Source: Acanthornis magna
Taxonomy: Eukaryota; Chordata; Aves; Passeriformes; Acanthizidae
Reading direction: 5' to 3'
NCBI GenBank assembly: GCA_036785705.1
Contig: JAWUZG010001057.1
Location: 1-64,000 of the forward strand
DNA: 64,000 bases
In this document: piece after piece, positions 57,001 to 64,000 of the stretch
How positions within the stretch are numbered: position 1 is the first letter of the stretch
Layout: each line of letters opens with the position of its first letter
Notes under the pieces: generated by a model
The model's database searches: none
Told to the model about the DNA's origin: nothing
Seen by the model: the letters and a program-made list of their open reading frames with translations, nothing else
Translations under genes and position numbers: made by a program

Positions 57001-59614
57001 TGGGAGGTGTCCCTGCCATGGCAGGGGTGGCACTGGGTGGGCTTTGAGGTCCCTCCAACCCAAACCTGTGTGGGATCCCATGGATGCACACTGATTATTT
57101 GCATGTAGAGGCAGATCTTTTCCCTGCCAGCCTCAGAAACACTGCAGAGCTTATCAGAGACACGGCAGGGGCTCTGCAGCTGAACACGAGGGTGCCACAA
57201 GGCTGAGGAGCTGCTTTCACAACACACCGAGGGAAATCTGCGCTTCTGTCACAACCCTCACCCTGACAGGGCAGTGACTGCAGCTGCTGAAATCACACTC
57301 AACTTCCTGCTGATCTCCACTTTGTATGAGCCAAAATAACAACATGAACACTTCAAACACAGCACCTACAGATCCAAACATCATCAAAAACCCAAACTCC
57401 CCCTGCCAGACAAAGCCAGAGAGGTCCCATCTTTATTTTCCACCTGGAAGGGGTTTTCACTGGGCTGTTTTTTTCAGAGCAGCAGCCTAAGAAGGCTCAG
57501 ATTGTTTTTTCCTGCTGCAGAGGCTTCCTGACGTTTCACACCACAAGTCACACAGCAGAGTGTGAAGCCACAAGTTAGAGGCAGTGAAAGCAGCTTGGCT
57601 GGGGTGACCCACATCCCTGCTCCTGCTGCTCCTCAGGGATTCCTGATCCCTTCCCCTGCATCAGCCTGGCAACAACTGCTCTGCTACACCGGCAAAAAAG
57701 GAATCTGTGGTGTGGGGGATTTTGTGTGGGTTTTTGCTGTTCTAGTGCACCAAAGTGGCTTCTCTTTTTGTAACCTGGGATAGTGGAAGGTTCCCTGTCC
57801 ATGGCAGGGGGTGGAATGAGACGAGCTCTAAGGTCCCTCGCAAACCATTCAGGGATTCTGTGATTCCAAGAGCTCCCTGGGAGTCCCCCTGCAGCTGATG
57901 GGATGAAAGTGAGAAAGTCTGAGGGCAGCAGGCCCTGCCCAGGTTTGCCTCAGCCCAGCCATGCAGGCCCAGAACAGCCAGAGAGCCCCACAGGGCTCAG
58001 CAGTGCCAGGCTGCTCAGGCAGACCTGGGCCAGCAGCAGGACATGGGACACGCTGAACTCATGGAGAGCCCGAGTGCTTGGTGAGCACCACATTCTGTGC
58101 ACCCCGCATTCAATCAGGGAGGGCTTTGGGTGGGAAAGGACCCTAAATATTATCTTGTTCCATTCCCTGCCATGGCAGGGACACCTCCCACTGTCCCAGG
58201 CTGCTCCAAGCCCCAATGTCCAGCCTGGCCTTGGACACTGCCAGGGATCCAGGGGCAGCCACAGCTTCTCTGGCCACCCTGGGCCAGGGCCTGCCCACCC
58301 TCCCAGGGAACAATTCCTCATTCCCAACATCCCATCCAGCCCTGCCCTCGGCCACTGGCAACCATTCCCTGGCTCCTGTCCCTGCAGCCCTTGTCCCCAG
58401 TCCCTCTGCAGCTCTCCTGGAGCCCTTCAGGCCCTGCCAGGGGCTCGGAGCTCTCCCTGGAGCCTTCTCCTCTCCAGGAACACCCCCAGCTCTCCCAGCC
58501 TGGCTCCAGAGCAGAGGGGCTCCCCTGGAGCACACCCCCTGGAGCAAACCCCCGCTACGGGAGAGCATTTCCATCCAGCCTAAACCCAAACGTGCATCCA
58601 TCCACACATTTAGACAGCTTTTACTGACCGAAGCGGTGCCGTGTCACACACCTCAGCCATACTACGAGTACCGCATGGATCCCCCGGCGCAGCTCAGCCC
58701 CAGCCGGGCCAGCCCAGCCCAGAGCGGGGCTTGGGAGCAGCATCCCCGGGCTGGGCCGGACACACCGGGAGAGACCCGACCCCGCTGCCCCCGCCCCGGG
58801 CCCAGGGGCTGCGGCCGCCGCCGAGCCCGGAAACCCGGCGGGAGAAGGCGAGGGGAGCACCGGGCACGGGCACCGGGCACGGGCACCGGGAACCGGCACC
58901 GGAAACCGGTCCCGGGCACCCGCACCGGGCATCCGCACCGGGCCCCGGGCACCCGCACCGGCACCGCCACCCGCACCGGGCATCCGCACCGGGCACCCGC
59001 ACCGGCACCGCCACCCGCACCGGGCCCCGGGCACCCGCACCGGGCATCCGCACCGGGCCCCGGGCACCCGCACCGGCACCGCCACCCGCACCGGGCATCC
59101 GCACCGGGCACCCGCACCGGCACCGCCACCCGCACCGGGCCCCGGGCACCCGCACCGGGCATCCGCACCGGGCCCCGGGCACCCGCACCGGCACCGCCAC
59201 CCGCACCGGGCATCCGCACCGGGCACCCGCACCGGCACCGCCACCCGCACCGGGCCCCGGGCACCCGCACCGGGCATCCGCACCGGGCCCCGGGCACCCG
59301 CACCGGCACCGCCACCCGCACCGGGCATCCGCACCGGGCACCCGCACCGGCACCGCCACCCGCACCGGGCCCCGGGCACCCGCACCGGGCATCCGCACCG
59401 GGCACCCGCACCGGCACCGCCACCCGCACCGGCACCGCGCGGCGACACCGAGACCGCGCCCGCAGCAGCGCCCCGCATCCCCCAAAGCCCGCATCCCTCC
59501 CCGGTGCCCGCACCCACCTGCGGCCGAGCCCCGCAGGAGCGGCAGGAGCAGCGGGAGCAGCGGGAACAGCGGCGGGAGCAGCGGCAGGGAGCGGAGCGGA
59601 GCCCGGCCCCGCAT
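44854..59614 (-). CDS. IFNGR2: Interferon gamma receptor 2 (signal-transducing chain), 7 coding exons
   Basis: Coding joins: 59518-59614, 52697-52823, 51551-51723, 49410-49558, 48234-48387, 47377-47531, 44854-45015. They give 338 residues with all phases consistent (human about 337). Signal peptide at residues 1-29 (LPLLPPLFPLLPLLLPLL). Two fibronectin-III domains of a class II cytokine receptor follow: PAPKDVEVYSYNFQSVLRW, then TLGPPRVNSVSVSPDSLLIR, with YCFSIQVQL near the end. One membrane helix lies at about 239-261. The 77-residue cytoplasmic tail keeps a JAK2 box-like RPPLQIPSHFEEFL. IFNGR2 pairs with IFNGR1 and carries JAK2 for IFN-gamma signalling at the cell surface. The last exon is acidic and does not resemble the mammalian C-terminus. 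Intron 1 (6.7 kb) holds an LTR and seven CR1 pieces. Confidence 0.95.
46100..46560. repeat. AT-rich degenerate tandem repeat
   Basis: Units of roughly 38-42 bases built on CTATTTTAATACCCTGTACA plus a T run, in IFNGR2 intron 6. Confidence 0.85.
47377..47531 (-). CDS. IFNGR2: IFNGR2 coding exon 6 (membrane helix)
   Basis: Encodes YIVPLFVLGLLFVNLVAAGL and the membrane-proximal KYWYRPPLQIPSHFEE. Acceptor TTTTCCAG, donor GTACGT. Confidence 0.95.
47577..47985 (-). mobile_element. CR1 fragment, about 410 bp
   Basis: Antisense from GGAATCCCAGAATGG; located 46 bases before IFNGR2 exon 6 in gene direction. Confidence 0.88.
48234..48387 (-). CDS. IFNGR2: IFNGR2 coding exon 5
   Basis: Second half of D2: KLNESKTLFQIGSLKESTLY and two cysteines (YCFSI, PECHR). 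Donor GTATGG, acceptor TTTTCAACAG. Confidence 0.94.
48815..48863. repeat. Poly-T tract
   Basis: T runs broken by single C residues, IFNGR2 intron 4. Confidence 0.85.
49410..49558 (-). CDS. IFNGR2: IFNGR2 coding exon 4
   Basis: First half of D2: PPFTPETGDLLQYQVSYWEN. Phase 0 end. Acceptor TTTTTTTCAG, donor GTAAGA. Confidence 0.95.
49616..50070 (-). mobile_element. CR1 fragment, twin of the 1498 copy
   Basis: Extends about 100 bases further into the body than the twin (CAGGCTGAGCCCTTTCCCAG). IFNGR2 intron 3. Confidence 0.82.
51025..51150 (+). mobile_element. CR1 fragment
   Basis: Sense, ending CTGGGATTCTGTGATTT; IFNGR2 intron 3. Confidence 0.8.
51551..51723 (-). CDS. IFNGR2: IFNGR2 coding exon 3
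   Basis: Second half of D1: GFYDEWSTMGCAQTPGTQCA, then LRVRAELGRAASAWA. It is unusually GC-rich. Acceptor CTCCGCAG, donor GTAGGT. A partial copy lies 100 bases upstream in the gene. Confidence 0.94.
51748..51820. repeat. Short 20-bp minisatellite between exon 3 and its partial copy
   Basis: Four units of CCACCAGTGACACGGATAAA. Confidence 0.9.
51821..51936 (-). pseudogene. Partial tandem copy of IFNGR2 exon 3
   Basis: On the minus strand, acceptor CTCCACAG and then GFYDEWSAMGCVQSPGTQCA up to HCWT (exon part 51821-51910). It is then cut where the true exon continues WTVLLRV. It has no donor. Reading through the minisatellite meets an in-frame TGA before the real exon. Over about 115 bases it differs from the true exon and flank by roughly ten substitutions. 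Confidence 0.88.
51937..52290. repeat. 20-bp minisatellite, about 17 units
   Basis: Unit CACAAACAACACGGATAAAC with CACAGA and CACCAA variants, continuing the repeat found beside exon 3. Confidence 0.93.
52697..52823 (-). CDS. IFNGR2: IFNGR2 coding exon 2
   Basis: First half of the D1 domain: VLRWSPVLVENGSVLYTAQY. Acceptor TTCCTTTAG, donor GTGAGT. Confidence 0.95.
52998..53190 (+). mobile_element. CR1 fragment
   Basis: Sense, from GGCCCTGGCCCAGGGTGGCC; IFNGR2 intron 1. Confidence 0.85.
53300..53695 (-). mobile_element. CR1 fragment, older body
   Basis: Antisense with GCCACCCCAGCAGCAGCAGC near its end and CTCCTTTTCTCCAGGCTGG-like sequence deeper in. It appears interrupted by the LTR at 53700. 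Confidence 0.78.
53702..55135 (-). mobile_element. Solo LTR of an avian endogenous retrovirus
   Basis: About 1.43 kb. Plus-strand left end TGTCGTGGGTCTGACCC and right end ACCACCACA. It contains repeated C-rich stretches (CTCACCCCCTCCCTCC), a GGTCTTCACCACGGCTGGC region and AATAAA on the minus strand at 53900-53905. This is the layout of a long avian LTR that I recognise. No gag, pol or env lies beside it. Family name uncertain (ERVL-like is my best guess). Confidence 0.75.
55965..56092 (-). mobile_element. CR1 fragment
   Basis: Antisense, from ACTCAGGGAATGGTGGGGTT. Confidence 0.8.
56325..56470 (+). mobile_element. CR1 fragment, older
   Basis: Sense, contains GGATAGTGGAAGGGGTCCC. Confidence 0.75.
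56855..57080 (+). mobile_element. CR1 fragment
   Basis: Sense, from GGATGAGATGCTGGGAAGG-like start to CCTGTGTGGGATCCCATGG. Confidence 0.86.
57080..57765. other. IFNGR2 intron 1 sequence, nothing recognised
   Basis: Single-copy sequence between CR1 fragments; no exon seen. Confidence 0.4.
57770..57868 (+). mobile_element. Short CR1 3' end
   Basis: Ends AGGGATTCTGTGATTCC. Confidence 0.75.
58105..58525 (-). mobile_element. CR1 fragment, about 420 bp
   Basis: Antisense, reaching CTCCAGAGCAGAGGGGCTCC; the last repeat before the GC-rich IFNGR2 5' region. Confidence 0.87.
58865..59440. repeat. GC-rich 115-bp higher-order minisatellite
   Basis: Six-base-type subunits (CGCACC, GGGCAC, GGGCAT) arranged in a 115-bp unit. 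CGCCACCCGCACCGGGCATCC recurs at 58965, 59080, 59195 and 59310. About 4.5 units in IFNGR2 intron 1, ending roughly 70 bases from the exon 1 donor. Confidence 0.93.
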
Positions 59615-59900
59615 GGCCCGAGGGGCAGCGCCGGCCCCGCTCGGCCCCGCAGCGGCCGCGGCTCCCTGAGCGCGGCCGGGCCGGGTTGGGCCGGGCCGGG
59701 CAGGGCTGGGCAGGGCTGGGCTGGGCAGGGCTGGGCTGGGCCAGGCTGGGCCGGGCCGGGCTGGGCACGGCCGCACGCTCTGACCCCGCGGCTCGCACCG
59801 CCACCGCTCCGCCCCTGCCCCCGCCCCCGGGGCTGAGCCCGGCCCGGCCCCGCCCGCGGTTCCGGAGCCCCGGGATGAGCTCCGCGCCGAGCCGCGCCGG
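59500..59900 (-). promoter_or_regulatory. IFNGR2: CpG island and 5' end of IFNGR2
   Basis: CpG-dense sequence around the start codon, with a GGGCTGGGCA-type repeat at 59690-59770, GC boxes (CCCCGCCCGC) and an ETS-like TTCCGGAG near 59860. No TATA box. The transcription start is not resolved. Confidence 0.6.
59518..59614 (-). CDS. IFNGR2: IFNGR2 coding exon 1 (signal peptide)
   Basis: ATG at 59614 followed by MRGRAPLRSLPLLPPLFPLL and a leucine-rich core, ending GSAA in phase 1 at GTGGGT. The GC-rich 115-bp repeat begins about 65 bases into the intron. Confidence 0.92.
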
Positions 59901-59924
59901 GGGGTGTGCCGTGGTCCCTGTCCT

Positions 59925-60300
59925 GCCCTTTCCCCTGCTCCTGTCCTTGTCTCTGTCCCGGCTCCGGTCCTTCTCCTGTCCTTGTCTGTGTCCCGGCTCC
60001 GGTCCTTCTCCTGTCCTTGTCTCTGTCTCGGTCCCTTCCCCTGCCCCTGTCCCCGTCCTCCCTTTTCTCCTTGCCCGGCTCCTTCCTCTGCCTCTGTGTC
60101 TGTCCCCTCCTGCCCCTGCGTCCCACTCCTCTCCCTGCCCCGGCCCCTGTCCCTGTCCCTGTCCCTTCCCCGGCCCCTGTCCCTGTCCCTGCCCCGGCCC
60201 CTGTCCCTGTCCCTTCCCCTGTCCCTGTACCTGTCCCTTCCCCGGCCCCTGCCCCTTCTCCCGCCCCCACATCCTGTCCCTGTCCCTGTCCCTGCGGTCG
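59925..60300. repeat. CCTGTC-type pyrimidine-rich repeat
   Basis: Degenerate 6-18 bp units (TCCCTGTCCCTTCCCCGGCCC) just upstream of IFNGR2. Confidence 0.88.
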
Positions 60301-62720
60301 ATGTGAGGAAATCTCGCCATGAAGTGGTTGGAGTTCTGGGTTTCTCCGGCTGTCACCATTCCGTGGTGACAGGAACCACACACCTGCACCTGGTGCCATG
60401 GAGAGCAAAGACTGGCACTGAAAATGCTGCAGATGGTGCCGGGAGGCTGCGTCCTTCCAGAGATTGGGAGGTGATAAAGTGATTGTGTTTAAATAATTCA
60501 CCAGCAGCCATCGGGTGGTTTAAGAGCTTCGGCACTGCTTTAGCTCAAAGTACATAAAGCAGAGGGGTGTTTCGTGTGCCTCCTGAGCACGGTCAAAATA
60601 CTCTCAAACACTTCAGAGAGAAAATACGGTGATGCTGGTATTTTTTTCTTTAATTTTTATTATTATTACTATTATTTTTATTATTGTTATTATTATTAGT
60701 CAGCAGGACCGTGGCTGGCAGGACTGCCAACAGAGGAAACCGAGCAGGGTTAGGGTGCTTAAAACATCTTTAATTAATGCAGATGATGTTTGGCTGCCGG
60801 AGGGGTCCCTGAGCAGAGCTGGCACCGCTGCCATTGGATTTCTGACCCAAGAAAAGCAGCAGGGACAGCAAGAGCTCAGGTTCAGAGCAGCTCTGATTCG
60901 GGAATGGATAAATCACTGGGTTTGGCCGCAGTTCAGCTCCTCCTCGGCCGAGGGAGGGATTTCTCCCTCTCTCCTAGCCCGGCACAGTGTTTGCAGGGAG
61001 CGGCAGCAATAAACCACGAGAGTCTCCGTCAAAGCCTTTAATGCCAACACAAAGGATGAACGCTACAAAGGAACATAAAAAACGGGAAAAACCCCGAAAC
61101 ACTGAAAAGCCGACGGGCTGGGTGGCTGGTGGGCTGTCAGCATCCAGTGGGCCCCAAGGGTTGGGGGATCAGTCCGTGCAGCCTGAGCCTGTCTGCCCCA
61201 AACCTGCCCGACCTGCCCTTGGGCCCTGCTGGGAGCAGGGACACCTCTCCCGAGGCTCTGCCGAAACCTCAGCTCCGGCACTGCCCTGGGCCTGTGCCGA
61301 CACAGATCCTTAAATCCTAAAGATTCCTGCACAGGCCGAGGAGTTCCAGTGGCCAGGGTGACTCGGCAGGGACAGGCGGCCAAGCCGGGCTGGGACACCA
61401 CTGCCATTTCTTAAACAGCAAAACAATCTTCAGAGGGCACTTTAATTGAGGGGCACCTTAACTAATGAGAGCTTGATTGGCAGAGGAAACAACTCAAAGA
61501 AACTCGACTTATGACTTACACAGTGGGGTTTCCCTCCTCCCTTCTGCTAAACGACATGTTTTGTTACAGAAATCCCAGAAGCTGTCGTGTGTTTGCCCTT
61601 TGCCAAACCAGAGAGGGAAACTTGTGCAGGGTTTTGGTTTCACCCCAGCTGATCTCTGTCTTGCCTTGAGCTTCCTAATAAGTCAAAGCCCAAGAAATGA
61701 CTCTCGTGGAGCCTTCTCTGGTAGGAGGGAGGTCAAAGTGAGAAAAGGTTCATGGAAGATGTGGTTTTCACCATCGGTGGATGAGGGATGATTTCTGAAA
61801 ACTGAGAGCTTAAGGGGAGTGGCGAGAATGGAGAATAAAGTGATTTAATGAAGACAGAGGGAAGAGTCAGTGCAACATCTGATCCTATCAACCAGGCCTC
61901 CCCATCCCCCCAAAAATTTCAATAACCCAGGAAATCTGCAGAACCTGCAGGAGTTCAGGGATGATCCTGTGTATTGGCTTTCTCGTCTTGGAGCTTAGGG
62001 AGAAGAAAGCAAAGTCAGTGTCAAATCAGACAGTGAGGGATAAACCACCCCATGATTTTCCTGCAGCCAAATTTCTGGCACAGAATCTTGAAAAACAAAT
62101 GAATCTACAAAAAGATAAGGTGTCCAAAATTAAGAAACAGACAGAGGGGAAATTAATCTGTTGTCAGACCTAGGATCAGTTCCATACCACGTAGTGATTG
62201 GGATGTGAAAAATTTTAGGACTACAGTGGTCTAGGAGAGAAATCAGCCCCCTGCCTTGTGTTCCTCAATTGTACCTCCTTTCGTGTAAAGAATCACAGAC
62301 AACTCAGGCAGGAAACTGAAATAAGGAAGAAAAGCAAGAAGGATCCCTTGTCCTATTCAAATTACACTCCAGAAAGCCTTAAACAAATTCCAAGTCATTA
62401 TACCAAAAGCTCTCCCCAAACTCTTACCTCATTCCTTGCCCCTCCTAGTGTTTGCTGCTCAGATTTTAAATCTTCTTCCTGGAAGAGAAACAGAATTGAG
62501 TTGTTTGATCCTGGCCTGACATGAAATGGAAAAAATTCTTATAGAAAACCCATATTGGTCTGGTCAGACTCAAACCCTCCCACCGCAAACTTTGCTGTGG
62601 TGGCTCTGCTGATGTTGGGATGCTCTGGACCCTCATCTGCCCTTTGGAGGTACATGGAAAATCACTGAGATGTGTAAAGAGGAATCTCCAATTCAGAAAG
62701 ACATTTTGCTTCCAGTCTCG
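60300..62720. other. Region upstream of IFNGR2, no gene recognised
   Basis: Holds a TTATTATTATTAC microsatellite at about 60655-60702 and an AATAAA near 61007. By human gene order a neighbouring interferon-receptor gene on the same strand would end near here, but I can identify no exon of it. Confidence 0.4.
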
Positions 62721-62724
62721 AGTC

Positions 62725-62830
62725 TAACCCTGCCCTCTGGCACTGGGAACCATTCCCTGGCTCCTGTCCCTCCAGCCCCTGTCCCCAGTCCCTCTGCAGC
62801 TCTCCTGGACCTGCTCCAGGCCCTGGAAGG
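62725..62830 (-). mobile_element. CR1 internal fragment
   Basis: Contains the CTGGCACTGGGAACCATTCC and CTCTGCAGCTCTCCTGGACC segments only. Confidence 0.7.
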
Positions 62831-63124
62831 TGTCATACCTAAAGGTACAGGGACAGAGGTGGGTAAGTTCTGACACCCCAGGGAGAGATTTGAGTTTTGC
62901 CTGGAAAGTTGGAGCTGCCACACTTGGCATTTCCAGGAGGCAGCACAGGGAAGAGTTTGCAGTCACAGGAATGTCAGTGAGCATTGACACCCAGGATGAA
63001 GCTGGGAAACCTTTGTGTTTGCTCAGTAGCTCACGCAATGTGGCCCAGCAGGATCCTCTGCAGGTTGTTCTCCCCACTCCCAGCACTGCAGCACCTGGGA
63101 CTCAGTGCCAGGGCACAGGGAATG

Positions 63125-63385
63125 CTTCCCATGGCAGAGGGCAGGGCTGGATGGGATGTTGGGAATGAGGAATTGTTCCCTGGGAGGGTGGGCAGGCCCT
63201 GGCCCAGGGTGGCCAGAGCAGCTGTGGCTGCCCCTGGATCCCTGGCAGTGTCCAAGGCCAGGCTGGACATTGGGGCTTGGAGCAGCCTGGGACAGTGGGA
63301 GGTGTCCCTGCCATGGCAGGGGTGGCACTGGATGAGCTTTGGGGTCCCCCCCCGCCCAAACCTTCTGTGCTTCTGTGATTCTGCT
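63125..63385 (+). mobile_element. CR1 fragment
   Basis: Sense, from CAGAGGGCAGGGCTGGATGG to CTTCTGTGATTCTG. Confidence 0.86.
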
Positions 63386-63389
63386 TAAA

Positions 63390-63940
63390 TGTCACTGTTT
63401 GAGGAACTGACCTTTTTGGCCACTGTGATGTTTTGTTACAGCTCTTTACAACTCTCAGTATCATGCCCAGACACCCTAAATTAAGGATGGATTTCAGACA
63501 TCAAGACAAACCTTTTCTTAGAAAAGCTGATCAGACAGACAAGTTTATACATGGCAGATATGGGGTGTTCATTTCTCCACATGAGTAGATATCTGTTTAA
63601 TCTGCTCATGGAAACTGCTCTGCTCAGGCACTGCCTGACTGCACTTCCTGTGCCTCCAGGAGACTCGATTTCATAACAAATTTACAGTAAATGAATCACT
63701 AAACCCTTTGTTTTTTTTTTACTTTAAGCCTCACAGCGTGGTGAAATTCTCCAACGATGGGCTCAAAGGCTCTAGGAGAGCCTGGCCCAGCCCTGAATTC
63801 ACCAGCAAACCCTAAATCCTGCCCTAGGTCAGAACACAGAATGTGCAAACACAACCCAGGGAGAGAGGAGTTGCTTTTTTCATTCCTGATCTCTTTGTGA
63901 CCTCTCCTTTTGACAGGCACAAACCGTGTCACCTGAGCCT
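63390..63940. other. Intergenic, nothing recognised
   Basis: No exon, repeat or RNA gene that I can support. Confidence 0.4.
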
Positions 63941-63944
63941 CGTG

Positions 63945-64000
63945 AAATCACAGAATCCCGGAATGGTTTAGAATGCAAGGGACCTCAAACCCCATCCAGT
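63945..64000 (-). mobile_element. CR1 fragment cut by the window edge
   Basis: Begins AAATCACAGAATCCCGGAAT, the antisense terminal octamer region. Confidence 0.75.

Noticed and set aside
58216..60501. Frames of 360-696 codons rich in HPHRAP or VRVPGA
   Set aside because: GC-rich 115-bp repeat and CCTGTC repeat read through in several frames; inconsistent with the IFNGR2 exon frame.
61960..62650. Possible remnant of retroviral internal sequence
   Set aside because: Lys-rich fragments and a Trp-rich phrase were suggestive, but no domain or continuous frame could be supported.

Overview
This is vertebrate nuclear DNA, almost certainly from a songbird or a close avian relative. The genes are spliced with GT-AG introns. 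About thirty 3' fragments of CR1 LINEs with the avian CATGGCAGGG-type tail are scattered through the window, and there are two avian-style retroviral LTRs, several CpG islands and many GC-rich minisatellites. Gene content matches the chromosome 21q22-type interferon-receptor block (GART - DNAJC28 - TMEM50B - IFNGR2).

Layout. (1) 1-15 kb, minus strand: a GART-like gene with twelve coding exons (15018 down to 1318) that runs off the left edge. Every junction is canonical and the frame is open across 494 codons, yet the residues that make glycinamide ribonucleotide synthetase and the start of AIR synthetase work have been replaced. Its introns carry large 22-bp, 24-bp, 39-bp and AT-rich tandem repeats. 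(2) 18-26 kb: an intergenic stretch with a 300-bp purine tract and a minus-strand gene family I do not recognise. It has one long open copy (20231-about 22560) coding a proline-rich, then highly acidic ELSQ-repeat protein with a basic CPC tail. There is a broken copy at 19.1-19.8 kb and a rearranged copy at 24.7-25.4 kb. An orphan CpG island lies at 23.7-24.0 kb. (3) 26.1-29.4 kb, plus strand: CpG-island promoter and the single-coding-exon gene DNAJC28. (4) 32.6-42.6 kb, plus strand: CpG-island promoter and the six coding exons of TMEM50B (158 aa, complete). (5) 43.7-59.9 kb, minus strand: IFNGR2, seven coding exons (338 aa, complete), tail-to-tail with TMEM50B. Its exon 3 has a partial tandem copy beside a minisatellite, and exon 1 sits inside a GC-rich island with a 115-bp higher-order repeat. 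(6) 60-64 kb: no gene recognised.

DNAJC28, TMEM50B and IFNGR2 look like ordinary working genes in the conserved vertebrate order. The GART-like gene does not fit. In human, GART and DNAJC28 lie on the same strand; here they are divergent. Together with the lost active sites this suggests an inverted, decaying or repurposed GART duplicate, not the essential enzyme. That copy and the ELSQ-repeat family beside it are the two best candidates for undescribed biology. All homology calls are by eye; nothing was searched.
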